Assembly: GCF_039534085.1 (NCBI RefSeq)
Contig: NZ_BAAAUT010000019.1
Location: 53,134 to 117,133, forward strand
Origin: Planomonospora_B alba
GTDB taxonomy: Bacteria; Actinomycetota; Actinomycetes; Streptosporangiales; Streptosporangiaceae
Length of the DNA stretch: 64,000 bases
Direction of reading: 5' to 3'
Below are positions 25,307 through 33,247 of the stretch, piece by piece. The first letter of the stretch is position 1. Each line of letters opens with the position of its first letter. The position numbers and the translations under genes were made by a program. Under the pieces are notes generated by a model, which saw only the letters and a program-made list of their open reading frames with translations, was not told the DNA's origin and did not search any database.

Positions 25307-27832
25307 TCAGAGGGCGGGCGGGTCGAAGTCGAAGTCGAGCCGTTCGCCCGCCGCCGCGACCCGGGCGTCGGGGTGGTCCTCGCCGAGCACCCGCCGGTAG
25401 CGCTCGAAGGTGTCCTGCGCCAGCGCCTCGGCCTCGTCCCCGGCGCCCGTGGCGCGCAGGTCCGCCACCAGGTTGGCCGCCCCGGCCAGCGTCAGCGGGT
25501 GGTCCTCGCCCAGCAGGTTCCGCAGCCTGCCGAGGGTGTCCTCGCCGAGCCCCCGCGCCTGCGCGCCCTCGCCCAGGGCGGCCAGGTCGCTGGCGAGGTT
25601 GATGGCGCAGGTCAGCGAGTAGTGGTGGTCCCGGCCGAGCCGCTCGTCGAACCCGGTGAGGGACTCGTCGTCGAGCCGGTGGGCCTCCTCGGCGTCGCCG
25701 TTGACCCGCAGCAGCAGGGCGAGGTTCATGTCGCAGCCGTAGCGGAAGGGATGGTCCTCGCCGAAGATCCGGGGGTAGCGCCCGGCGGTGTCCCGGAGCA
25801 GCTCCAGCGCACCGGCCGTCTCCCCCGTCGCCCGCAGGGCGTTGGCCAGGCAGAGCGCCGCGGCGAGCGTGTCGGGGTGGTCTCGGCCGAAGACGCGCTC
25901 CATCCGCTCGAAGGTCGGCTGGGCGAGCTCGAGCGCCTCGTCGACCAGCCCGGCCCGGCGCTTGGCGATCGACAGGTCCTTGGCGGTGCGCAGGGTCCAC
26001 AGGTGGTCGGCGCCCAGCGTCTGGACGGCGAACTCGTAGGCGTCCTCTCCGGTGTCGCAGGCCTCGAAGTACCCGCCGCGCAGCCGCACGATGCGGGCCA
26101 GGCCGTTCCAGGTGATGACCTCCTCCAGCTTGCTCGCCCCGGGGCTGCGGCTGCTCCTCCTGAAGGTGTCCTCCTGCAGCTCGAGTGCCTTCTCGTAGTC
26201 GCCGACCAGCAGGTAGTCGACGGCGAGGTTGTTCATGACCTTCAGGGTGCTGGGGCTGGAGTCGCCGAACACCTCCCGGTGCCGCCGCAGCGACTCCAGG
26301 TCGTGCTCGAGGGCGGCCGTGAAGTCGCCCCGCGTCCGGAAGTCGGCGCCGTGGCTGTTGGTGAGCAGCAGCGTCTCCTCGTGCTCCGGCCCGTGGACCT
26401 CCCGCATCCGCTGGAGGGTCGCCTGGTTGAGTTCGAAGGCCGCCTCGTATTCGCCGAGCTCGCGCAGGATGATGCCGAGGTGCCACCGCGCGGAGAAGAC
26501 CGACGGGTCGTCCCCGCCGGCGTCCCATTCCTGCAGGAACTCCTGCACCAGGTCGCGGGCCGACGGGTAGTCGCCGGAGGAGTAGAGGTAGCGCACGGTT
26601 TCGAGGGCGAAGCGCCGCACGGCCGGGTCCCCGGACGCCTTCACCCGCGCGGGGGTCACGTGGCCGAGCAGCTCCGCGTAGCGGGGCCAGGCCTCGGTGT
26701 CGTTGGGGTCGCCCGGTGCCGCCGCGGCGAGCAGGAGGTGCACCTCGTCCCGGAACGCCTGTCTGTCCTCCTCGCTCACGTCCTCGCGCAGGAGCGCCTG
26801 GACCAGCCGGTGCACCTGGACCGTGCGGCTCCCCGAGTCGATGCGCGCCAGCGCGTAGCGGCCCAGCTCCCGGATCGCCTTGCTCAGCAGGATCGGGTTG
26901 GCCAGGAGGCCGGCGAGGCGCGAGCGGCTCATCTGCTCGTCGGTGAGCTTTCCGAACACGTCCCGTGGGATGGGCTCGGGCCCGAAGAAGGCGCAGCACT
27001 TCAGCAGCTCCACCGCCTCGGGCAGCTTCGCCTCCAGCTGCGAGACCGACAGCGCCCAGGCGGCGGTCATGGACAGCGGGTAGTCGGACGGCTTGTTGGC
27101 GTCCAGCAGCTGGGCGGTGCGCTCGTGCAGCAGCCGGAGGTACTCGTCCACCGACATGCCCGTCTCCGCCTGCAGCGCCCCCGCCTGCTCCAGCGCCAGG
27201 GGGAGGTCGCCGAGCTCCCGCGCCAGCCGGCTCGCGTCCTGGGGACCGATGCCCCTGACCCTCTTGCACAGGAACTCGACGCTCTCCTGCCGGCTGAAGA
27301 CGTCGACGGGGACGGTGTCGACGACCCCCTGCCAGGCGTGGTTGCGCGAGGTGATCAGCACGTGCCCCGGGCCGCGCGGGACGACGTCGTTGATCTCCTC
27401 GGGCTGCTCGGCGTTGTCGAAGACGAGCAGCCACCTGGCGTACGGCTCGCCGCGGCGCAGCGCGTCCAGCACCGCAGCGGCCGCGTCCTCGATGCCCGTG
27501 ACGTTGGAGGGCGGGAGCCCGAGGTGGGGGGCGAGGCCGGCCAGCGAGGAGCGGACCAGCATCGGCTGGTCCGCGGGAATCCACCAGACCAGGTCGTACT
27601 CGTGGCGGTAGCGGTAGGCGTACTCGATGGCGACATGGGTCTTGCCGACCCCGCCGAATCCGTGGAGGGCGTGCGGGACCACCGCGGTGACCTGGGAGGT
27701 GATCCCCTCGTGCAGTTTCTCGAGGAGATCGTCCCGTCCGGTGAAGTTCTTGTTCCGCTGGGGGACCTTGCCCCAGACCTGGGGCTGGCGTCCCGGCTCC
27801 CGGGCCACCCCTGAAGACTGCGACACCGCCAC
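25307..27832 (-). CDS. fxsT: FxSxx-COOH system NTPase-TPR protein, copy 2
   Basis: An 841-residue paralogue of fxsT1. VPQRNKNFTGRDDLL leads into Walker A GFGGVGKT (58-65) and Walker B WLLVFDNAE (134-142), with LITSRNHAW and GDLPLALEQAGAL as in copy 1. About ten TPRs of the GPEHEET/GRDHPDTLAAALCLANALRATGE kind (quoted in part) make up the C-terminal half, ending in FDFDPPAL, close to the FDPPPI end of copy 1. GTG start with GGAGG 8-12 bases upstream. Divergent from fxsA2 with a 268-bp spacer. Same inferred role as copy 1: an ATP switch whose repeats read a ligand. Confidence 0.88.
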   Translation of the reverse strand: MAVSQSSGVAREPGRQPQVWGKVPQRNKNFTGRDDLLEKLHEGITSQVTAVVPHALHGFGGVGKTHVAIEYAYRYRHEYDLVWWIPADQPMLVRSSLAGLAPHLGLPPSNVTGIEDAAAAVLDALRRGEPYARWLLVFDNAEQPEEINDVVPRGPGHVLITSRNHAWQGVVDTVPVDVFSRQESVEFLCKRVRGIGPQDASRLARELGDLPLALEQAGALQAETGMSVDEYLRLLHERTAQLLDANKPSDYPLSMTAAWALSVSQLEAKLPEAVELLKCCAFFGPEPIPRDVFGKLTDEQMSRSRLAGLLANPILLSKAIRELGRYALARIDSGSRTVQVHRLVQALLREDVSEEDRQAFRDEVHLLLAAAAPGDPNDTEAWPRYAELLGHVTPARVKASGDPAVRRFALETVRYLYSSGDYPSARDLVQEFLQEWDAGGDDPSVFSARWHLGIILRELGEYEAAFELNQATLQRMREVHGPEHEETLLLTNSHGADFRTRGDFTAALEHDLESLRRHREVFGDSSPSTLKVMNNLAVDYLLVGDYEKALELQEDTFRRSSRSPGASKLEEVITWNGLARIVRLRGGYFEACDTGEDAYEFAVQTLGADHLWTLRTAKDLSIAKRRAGLVDEALELAQPTFERMERVFGRDHPDTLAAALCLANALRATGETAGALELLRDTAGRYPRIFGEDHPFRYGCDMNLALLLRVNGDAEEAHRLDDESLTGFDERLGRDHHYSLTCAINLASDLAALGEGAQARGLGEDTLGRLRNLLGEDHPLTLAGAANLVADLRATGAGDEAEALAQDTFERYRRVLGEDHPDARVAAAGERLDFDFDPPAL

Positions 27833-28047
27833 GCGACCGCCTCCGCTTGCTGGGTTCGCCTCAGCCTAGACGCCGGGGGCCGACGAGGGGATGGGCATGG
27901 GGGCGAGGTTCTCCTGCCACATTCCCGAAGGCGAACATAATGGACAGAATGCTTGACACTTTCCCGGACCGCGCTCGGCGCACTTCCTTGGGAAACCGTT
28001 CGCGGAAACGCGACCGAAACCCCCTGCCCGGGCCGGAACCCGGTAGG

Positions 28048-28053
28048 TATAGT
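28048..28053 (+). promoter_or_regulatory. Candidate -10 box of fxsA2
   Basis: TATAGT, preceded by GGTAGG, lies 47 bases before the fxsA2 start in the 268-bp divergent region 27833-28100. No convincing -35 sits at 17 bp. Further upstream a perfect TTGACA (27953-27958) has no matching -10, and a CATAAT occurs at 27936-27941. Confidence 0.35.
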
Positions 28054-28100
28054 TTCCCGCGGGGGGACGGCAAGCGTCCGGTCGCACACGAGGAGATCAC

Positions 28101-28277
28101 ATGGGCGAGGAGGCCGTCAAAGGCCCCGCCGGCACCGATGCCGGAATCATCGACGTGAATGGCATCCCCCTGAGCGAACTGGCCGGTCTGGACGACTCCG
28201 TCCTGGACCACGCGCTCCGCCGCGTGCTCGAGAAAGACAACACCGGCCCGGTGGCGGGATTCTCCGCATCCATATAG
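28101..28277 (+). CDS. fxsA: FxSxx-COOH-type RiPP precursor peptide 2, variant core FSASI
   Basis: A 58-codon gene with GAGGAG 8 bases before ATG. The leader matches the family: IIDVNGIPLSELAGLDDSVLDHALRRVL. The C-terminus is VAGFSASI. Counting from the end, Phe is at -5 as required, but position -3 is Ala, not Ser, so the peptide is FxAxx rather than FxSxx, and it ends in Ile rather than Leu. Position in the locus is the mirror of fxsA1: divergent from fxsT2 and upstream of SIR2 and STAND genes. If FxsB2 acts here, the crosslink would go to an Ala beta-carbon, or slip to one of the Ser residues; that is inference. Confidence 0.82.
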   Translation: MGEEAVKGPAGTDAGIIDVNGIPLSELAGLDDSVLDHALRRVLEKDNTGPVAGFSASI

Positions 28278-28356
28278 CACCGCTTGACTTCCACGCCACC
28301 CCTGTGGGAGACACAATGTCACCGGGGACATTCTCCCGACAAATCAGGGTGGCGCG

Positions 28357-29232
28357 GTGGACGATGCGGACTGGAACCGGCTGATCAGTCAGCTCCGCAG
28401 GGGCGACTGCACGCCCTTCCTCGGCGCGGGCGCCTGCCGGACCCTCCCCAAGGGGACGGAGCTGAGCCGCCACTACGCCGCCCGCTACGGCTATCCCTTC
28501 GCCGACGCCCACAACCTCGCCCGCGTCATGCAGTACGCCGAGGCGGTGGTGCGCGACCCCGTGGACCTCAAGGACGACGTGTGCCGGTTCCTGCGGGCCC
28601 ACCCGCGGCCCGCCCCGGCCGATCCCGCCGACCCGCACGCGCTGCTGGCCTCCTTCCCCCTCAAGGTCTTCCTCACCACGAACTACGACGACTTCCTCCA
28701 CGAGGCGCTGCGCGCGGCGGGCAAGGCGCCCTCCAGCGAGTTCTCCGCGTGGTGGGACACCGGCCCCGCCGACGTGCCCGTCCTGCCCGAGCCCACCGTC
28801 GACAAGCCGCTCGTCTACCACCTGCACGGGACCTGGTCCCACCCCGCCTCGATGGTGCTGACCGAGGCCGACTACCTGTCCTACCTCGTCAACATCGTGG
28901 AGGCGTCGGCGGCCGACGGGCGCCACCCGCTGCCCTCCCCCGTCCTCAACGCGATGGCCGGCCGGCCGCTGCTGTTCATCGGCTACAGCCTGCAGGACTG
29001 GACGTTCCGGGTGCTCTTCCACGGCCTGGCGCGCAGCACCCCGCGCAGCAACCGGCGCCGGCACGTGAGCGTGCAGCTGATGCCGGAGGTGGACGACTCG
29101 GCGAGCGACGCGGCGGACAAGGCCAAGCGCTACCTCGTCCACTACCTCAACGGCTGGAACATCTCGATCTTCCTGGGCACCGCGGCGGAGTTCTGCGAGG
29201 AGCTCCGGCGCAGGATGGAGGCGACACCGTGA
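28357..29232 (+). CDS. SIR2-like domain protein (putative NADase), fxs cassette 2
   Basis: A 291-residue paralogue of the product of 16016-16906. CTPFLGAGAC (18-27), LTTNYDDFLH (N109) and VYHLHG (H157) are intact, as is FIGYSLQDWTFRVLF, so NAD+ hydrolysis is plausible. GTG start with no strong ribosome site; 79 bp after fxsA2, probably in one transcript with it. GTGA overlap with the next gene. The most variable stretch between the copies is about 65-95 and 125-150. Confidence 0.82.
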   Translation: MDDADWNRLISQLRRGDCTPFLGAGACRTLPKGTELSRHYAARYGYPFADAHNLARVMQYAEAVVRDPVDLKDDVCRFLRAHPRPAPADPADPHALLASFPLKVFLTTNYDDFLHEALRAAGKAPSSEFSAWWDTGPADVPVLPEPTVDKPLVYHLHGTWSHPASMVLTEADYLSYLVNIVEASAADGRHPLPSPVLNAMAGRPLLFIGYSLQDWTFRVLFHGLARSTPRSNRRRHVSVQLMPEVDDSASDAADKAKRYLVHYLNGWNISIFLGTAAEFCEELRRRMEATP

Positions 29233-31238
29233 CCACCACCGGGACCGGCACGGGGGCCGCCGCGGAGCACGGGACCGGCCGGGCGGCCGGGCCGTACGTG
29301 GGGCTGCGCCCCTACGGCGAGGCGGAGCACGCGCTGTTCTTCGGCCGGGAGCGGGAGGCGCGCGAGGTCGCCACCATCTGGCAGGCCACCGGGCTCACCG
29401 TGCTGTACGGGGCGTCGGGCGCCGGCAAGACCTCCCTGCTCCACGCGGGCGTGCTGCCCCGCCTCGACCCCGGCCGCGCCGACGTGCTGCCCGTCGCGCG
29501 CGTGTCGCCGCGCGGAGCTGCCTCGCCCGGGCCGCGCGTGCCGGGCAACCCCTACGTGCTGGCGCTGCTGTCGGCCTGGTCGCCGCAGGAGCCGCCCGCG
29601 GCGCTCGCCGGGCTGACGGTCTCGGAGTTCCTGGCGCGACGCCCGGAGCGCCTCGACCGGTACGGCGACCCGGTGCCGGTGCTGGTCGCCGTCGACCAGG
29701 CCGAGGAGCTGTTCGGCGGCCCGGCCCACCGGCACGAGGAGCAGGCCGAACTCCTGGAGCAGCTGGCCCGGGCCTCGGCGGAGCACGGCGGGCTGCACCT
29801 GCTGCTGGCGCTGCGCGAGGAGTACGTGGCCGCCGTCCTGCCGTACGAGCGCTCGCTCGGCCAGGGCTCGCGGGCCCGCTTCCACCTGCGGCCGCTCGGC
29901 CGCGCCGCCGCGCTCGACGCGGCGACCGGGCCGCTGCGGCACACCGGGCGCTCCTTCGCGCCCGGTGCCGCCGAGCTGCTCGTCGACGACCTGCGCACGG
30001 TCACCTACGCCGACGACGAGGGCCGGACGACGACCATGGCGCTGGACGAGGTCGAGCCGGTCCAGCTCCAGGTCGTCTGCTCCGCGCTGTGGGAGTCGCT
30101 CCCGCCGGACGTCACCGGGATCACCGCCGAGCACGTGAACCTGCACGCCGACGTCGACCGGTTCCTGACGGGCTTCTGCAGGCGCGCGCTCGCCGAGGTC
30201 GCGGCCGGGCACGGCGTCCCCGCCACGGAGATCCAGTTCTGGCTGCGCAGCGTATTCGTCACCGAGCACGGCACCCGCAACACGGTCTACGAGGGGCTGC
30301 ACGAGACCGCCGGCATGCCGAACGCCGTGGCCAGGGCACTGGAGGACCGTCACCTGCTCAAGGCCGAGCACCGGCTGGGCATCCGCTGGTACGAGCTGGC
30401 GCACGACCGGCTGATCGCCTCCGTACGCCGCTCGGAGTCCCCCTCCGCCTATCTGACGGACGCCCGCGCCGCGCTGTCCCGGCAGGACTGGGAGGCCGCG
30501 CGCAGGCTCGCGGACGAGGCGATGCGGGTCGCGGAGTTCGGCGAGACCTGGGTGCGGGCCGAGGCGCAGGAGATCCTGGGCACGGTGGAGGCCGCGCGGG
30601 GTGAGGCCGACGGCGCCCGGCGCCGCTTCGAGGAGGCAGCGGAGATCTTCGCCGGCCTCCAGCGGTTCGACGGGGTGGCCCGGGCGCTGACCGCCGAGGG
30701 GCGGCTCCGGCTGGCGCAGGGCGACCACCTGGCAGCGGTGGAGCTGCTCAAGGGGGCGCTCACCTGGGCGCCCAACGACCTGCCCGCCCGGCTGGCCCTC
30801 GGGCAGGCGCTGTGGCACGCGGGACAGCCGCGCGCCGCGCTCGCCTGCCTCAACGGGGCGGTGGCGCTGGCGGCGCGGCCCCCGGCCGAGGCGCTCGCCC
30901 TGCGCGGGGCGATCCACGCCGACCTGGACCGGCCGGCCGAGGCCCTGCGCGACCTGGACCGGGTCCGGCAGAACCAGCAACCGGACACGGTGGCCGCCCG
31001 CGCCCTGGCACTGGCGCTGGCCGGGCGTTTCGACGCCGCCGAGCAGGAGATGCTGGACGCGATCGCCACCGAGTCCGGCAGCGGCCCGGCGCTGCTCCGG
31101 GCCGCCCGCGTGCACGCCCTGCTCGGCCGGGTCCCGAACGCGGCGGAGCTGGCCCGGCGCGCGCTGGCCGCGGACGGCCCCGGGCTCCCCGCGCACCTGC
31201 GGCGGCAGGCCGAGGAGCTGCTGCGCAGGCCGGCGTGA
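29229..31238 (+). CDS. nSTAND-type P-loop NTPase with TPR region, fxs cassette 2
   Basis: 669 residues, the same length as the copy at 14010-16019. GPYVGLRPYGEAEHALFFGR opens the NTPase, with Walker A GASGAGKT (61-68) and Walker B VLVAVDQAEELF. WYELAHDRLI marks the winged-helix region, followed by TPR-like helices rich in Ala and Leu (about 410-669) that are more degenerate than the KLC-type repeats of FxsT. The GTGA coupling to the SIR2 gene is conserved. Pairing of a STAND switch with a Sir2 fold suggests a sensor-effector unit, though the two domains are on separate chains. Confidence 0.82.
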   Translation: MTTTGTGTGAAAEHGTGRAAGPYVGLRPYGEAEHALFFGREREAREVATIWQATGLTVLYGASGAGKTSLLHAGVLPRLDPGRADVLPVARVSPRGAASPGPRVPGNPYVLALLSAWSPQEPPAALAGLTVSEFLARRPERLDRYGDPVPVLVAVDQAEELFGGPAHRHEEQAELLEQLARASAEHGGLHLLLALREEYVAAVLPYERSLGQGSRARFHLRPLGRAAALDAATGPLRHTGRSFAPGAAELLVDDLRTVTYADDEGRTTTMALDEVEPVQLQVVCSALWESLPPDVTGITAEHVNLHADVDRFLTGFCRRALAEVAAGHGVPATEIQFWLRSVFVTEHGTRNTVYEGLHETAGMPNAVARALEDRHLLKAEHRLGIRWYELAHDRLIASVRRSESPSAYLTDARAALSRQDWEAARRLADEAMRVAEFGETWVRAEAQEILGTVEAARGEADGARRRFEEAAEIFAGLQRFDGVARALTAEGRLRLAQGDHLAAVELLKGALTWAPNDLPARLALGQALWHAGQPRAALACLNGAVALAARPPAEALALRGAIHADLDRPAEALRDLDRVRQNQQPDTVAARALALALAGRFDAAEQEMLDAIATESGSGPALLRAARVHALLGRVPNAAELARRALAADGPGLPAHLRRQAEELLRRPA

Positions 31239-31312
31239 CCGCCGGCCGGGCCGCGGCCGCTCGTTCCCGCCGGAGATCCGCTGTGCTCCGGATACCGGGG
31301 TAGAGGGAGGGC

Positions 31313-32044
31313 ATGGCATCTTCCTCACCTGCTCCGGCCGGGACCGTTCCCTCACTGTTCCGGCGTCTGGCGGCGCTGCGCGGCGGCCGCGCGTTCCACA
31401 CGCGGGGGCGGTTCTTCCGGGCGGACCTGCGCGTGCTGCCGCACGCCGACCCGTATCTCGGCATCCCGGTCCTCGACGAACCCGGTGAGCGGGAGGTCCT
31501 GGTGCGGCTGTCGAAGGGGGCGTCCCTGCCGGGGGCGCTGCCCGACGTGCTGGGCCTGGCCGTACGGCTGCCGTGCGCGTCGGCGGCCGGCGGCGCGCTG
31601 GACCTGCTGCTGTCCACGAGGGGCTGGCCGAAGTGGCTGCCCTTCCCCAGCGCCGGATTCGGCTCCGGCGTCTTCTCCACGCTGATCCCCTACCGGCACG
31701 CGGCCGGACGGATCCGGTTCCTGGCCGTGGCGGCGGAGCGGGGCCGGGCGCGCTCCGCCGACCCGGAGGCGGCCGCCCGGGCCGTCGCTCTGGCGCCGCT
31801 GGACTTCGTCCTCGGCATCGAGGGCTACCGCCGCCCGCTCGCCCGCCTGCGGCTGCACACGCCGCTCCCGGACGGGGAGGCCGTCGCGTTCGACCCCATG
31901 CTCCACTGCCACCCGGCGCTGCGCCTCCCCGGCCGGCTGGCGCGGATCCGCGAGGCCGCCTACGCCGGGTCGCGGCGGGGACGCCGTTCCCCCGCCGTCC
32001 GGGAGGAGTTCACCGAACCCGTGCATACTGTCCCGATCGGGTGA
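31313..32044 (+). CDS. Catalase-fold-like protein of unknown function
   Basis: A 243-residue soluble protein. The stretch REVLVRLSKGASLPGALPDVLGLAVRLP resembles the heme-catalase segment VRFS..GxPDxRGLAVK, preceded by FHTRGRFFRADLRVLP, where catalases have the strand before the heme pocket. I do not see the catalytic His-Asn pair or proximal Tyr of true catalases, so it is probably a non-catalytic or divergent member. Similar actinomycete proteins are often labelled phosphodiesterase without evidence. Lies 75 bp after the fxs cassette and 21 bp before chrA on the same strand. Confidence 0.5.
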   Translation: MASSSPAPAGTVPSLFRRLAALRGGRAFHTRGRFFRADLRVLPHADPYLGIPVLDEPGEREVLVRLSKGASLPGALPDVLGLAVRLPCASAAGGALDLLLSTRGWPKWLPFPSAGFGSGVFSTLIPYRHAAGRIRFLAVAAERGRARSADPEAAARAVALAPLDFVLGIEGYRRPLARLRLHTPLPDGEAVAFDPMLHCHPALRLPGRLARIREAAYAGSRRGRRSPAVREEFTEPVHTVPIG

Positions 32045-32065
32045 TCTTCTGGTGGGGAGGGGCGG

Positions 32066-33235
32066 ATGGGCGGGCCGGCCGGCGGGTCGCGGCGGGAGGG
32101 CCGGGAGGTGCCTGCGGGCCGGATGCTGGCCGAGGTCGCCGCGGTCTTCCTGAAGCTGGGCGTGATCGGCTTCGGCGGACCGGCCGCGCACATCGCGATG
32201 ATGCGCGAGGAGCTGGTGCGGCGGCGCGGCTGGGTCTCCGACGCGCGTTTCCTCGACCTGATGGGCGCCGTCAACCTGATCCCGGGGCCGAACTCCACCG
32301 AGCTGGCCGTCCACCTCGGGCACGAGCGGGCCCGCGGCCGGGGGCTGGTCGTCGCCGGAGTGTGCTTCATCCTGCCCGCTTTCGCCATCGTCCTCGGCCT
32401 GGCCTGGGCGTACACCAGGTACGGGCGGACCCCGGCGGTCGAAGGGCTGCTCTACGGGATCAAGCCGGTGGTGGTGGCGATCGTGGTGTGGGCCCTGGCC
32501 GGACTGCTGCGGACCGCGGTCAAGGGCCCGCTGACCGGCGTGCTCGCCGCGGCCGCCCTGGCCGCCTACCTGCTCGGGGTGAACGAGCTGCTCGTGCTGG
32601 CGGCCTGCGGGCTGCTGGCCGCGGCGGCGCGCGTGCCGCCGGGCCGGCCGGCGGGCGGCCTCCGGCTGGCGGTCCCGCTCCTGCCGTACCTCGGCGATCC
32701 CGCCGGCGGGCGGCTCGCCGAGCTCTTCCTGACCTTCCTGAAGATCGGCTCGGTGCTGTACGGCAGCGGCTACGTCCTGCTGGCCTTCCTGGAGGGCGAC
32801 CTCGTGGAGCGCCTCGGGTGGATCACCCGGGCGCAGCTGCTCGACGCGATCTCGGTCGGGCAGGTCACCCCGGGGCCGGTCTTCACCACCGCGACCTTCC
32901 TCGGCTACGTGGTGGCCGCCCTGCCCGGCGCGGTGCTGGCGACGGTGGGGATCTTCGCCCCCTCGTTCGCCCTCGTCGCCCTCCTGACGAGGATCGTCGA
33001 CCGCGTCCGCGGCCGCGCCTGGTCGGCGGCGTTCCTCGACGGGGTCAACGCCGCGGCGCTGGCCCTGATGGCGGGGGTCACGCTGGAGCTGGCGGGCGAG
33101 GCGTTCCCGGACCCGCTGACCGCCGGGCTGGCCGTGACCGCCTTGGTCCTGCAGTGGCGGACCCGGCTCAACACCGCCTGGTTCATCGCGGCGGGCGCGG
33201 TGGCCGGGGTTGTCCGCGTGCTCCTGTCCGGGTAG
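32066..33235 (+). CDS. chrA: Chromate efflux transporter ChrA
   Basis: A 389-residue membrane protein made of two homologous CHR halves. Half 1 carries FLKLGVIGFGGPAAHIAMM and MGAVNLIPGPNSTELAVHLG; half 2 carries FLTFLKIGSVLYGSGYVLLAFL and LLDAISVGQVTPGPVFTTATFLGY. Both the FGGP and GPxxT-type motifs are intact. CHR proteins export chromate, or take part in sulfate/chromate exchange; many actinomycete homologues are untested. ATG start with GGGGAGG about 6 bases upstream. Converges with the carboxylesterase gene (12-bp gap). Confidence 0.88.
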   Translation: MGGPAGGSRREGREVPAGRMLAEVAAVFLKLGVIGFGGPAAHIAMMREELVRRRGWVSDARFLDLMGAVNLIPGPNSTELAVHLGHERARGRGLVVAGVCFILPAFAIVLGLAWAYTRYGRTPAVEGLLYGIKPVVVAIVVWALAGLLRTAVKGPLTGVLAAAALAAYLLGVNELLVLAACGLLAAAARVPPGRPAGGLRLAVPLLPYLGDPAGGRLAELFLTFLKIGSVLYGSGYVLLAFLEGDLVERLGWITRAQLLDAISVGQVTPGPVFTTATFLGYVVAALPGAVLATVGIFAPSFALVALLTRIVDRVRGRAWSAAFLDGVNAAALALMAGVTLELAGEAFPDPLTAGLAVTALVLQWRTRLNTAWFIAAGAVAGVVRVLLSG

Positions 33236-33247
33236 GCCGGCGGCGGT

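Noticed and set aside
27953..27958. Perfect TTGACA upstream of fxsA2 as a promoter
   Set aside because: At 16-18 bp downstream only GC-rich CGGCGC is found; no -10 partner.
14010..31238. The mirrored cassettes as an assembly artefact or transposon inverted repeat
   Set aside because: The halves differ throughout at sequence level, have different spacer lengths and different precursors, and carry no transposase or terminal repeats.
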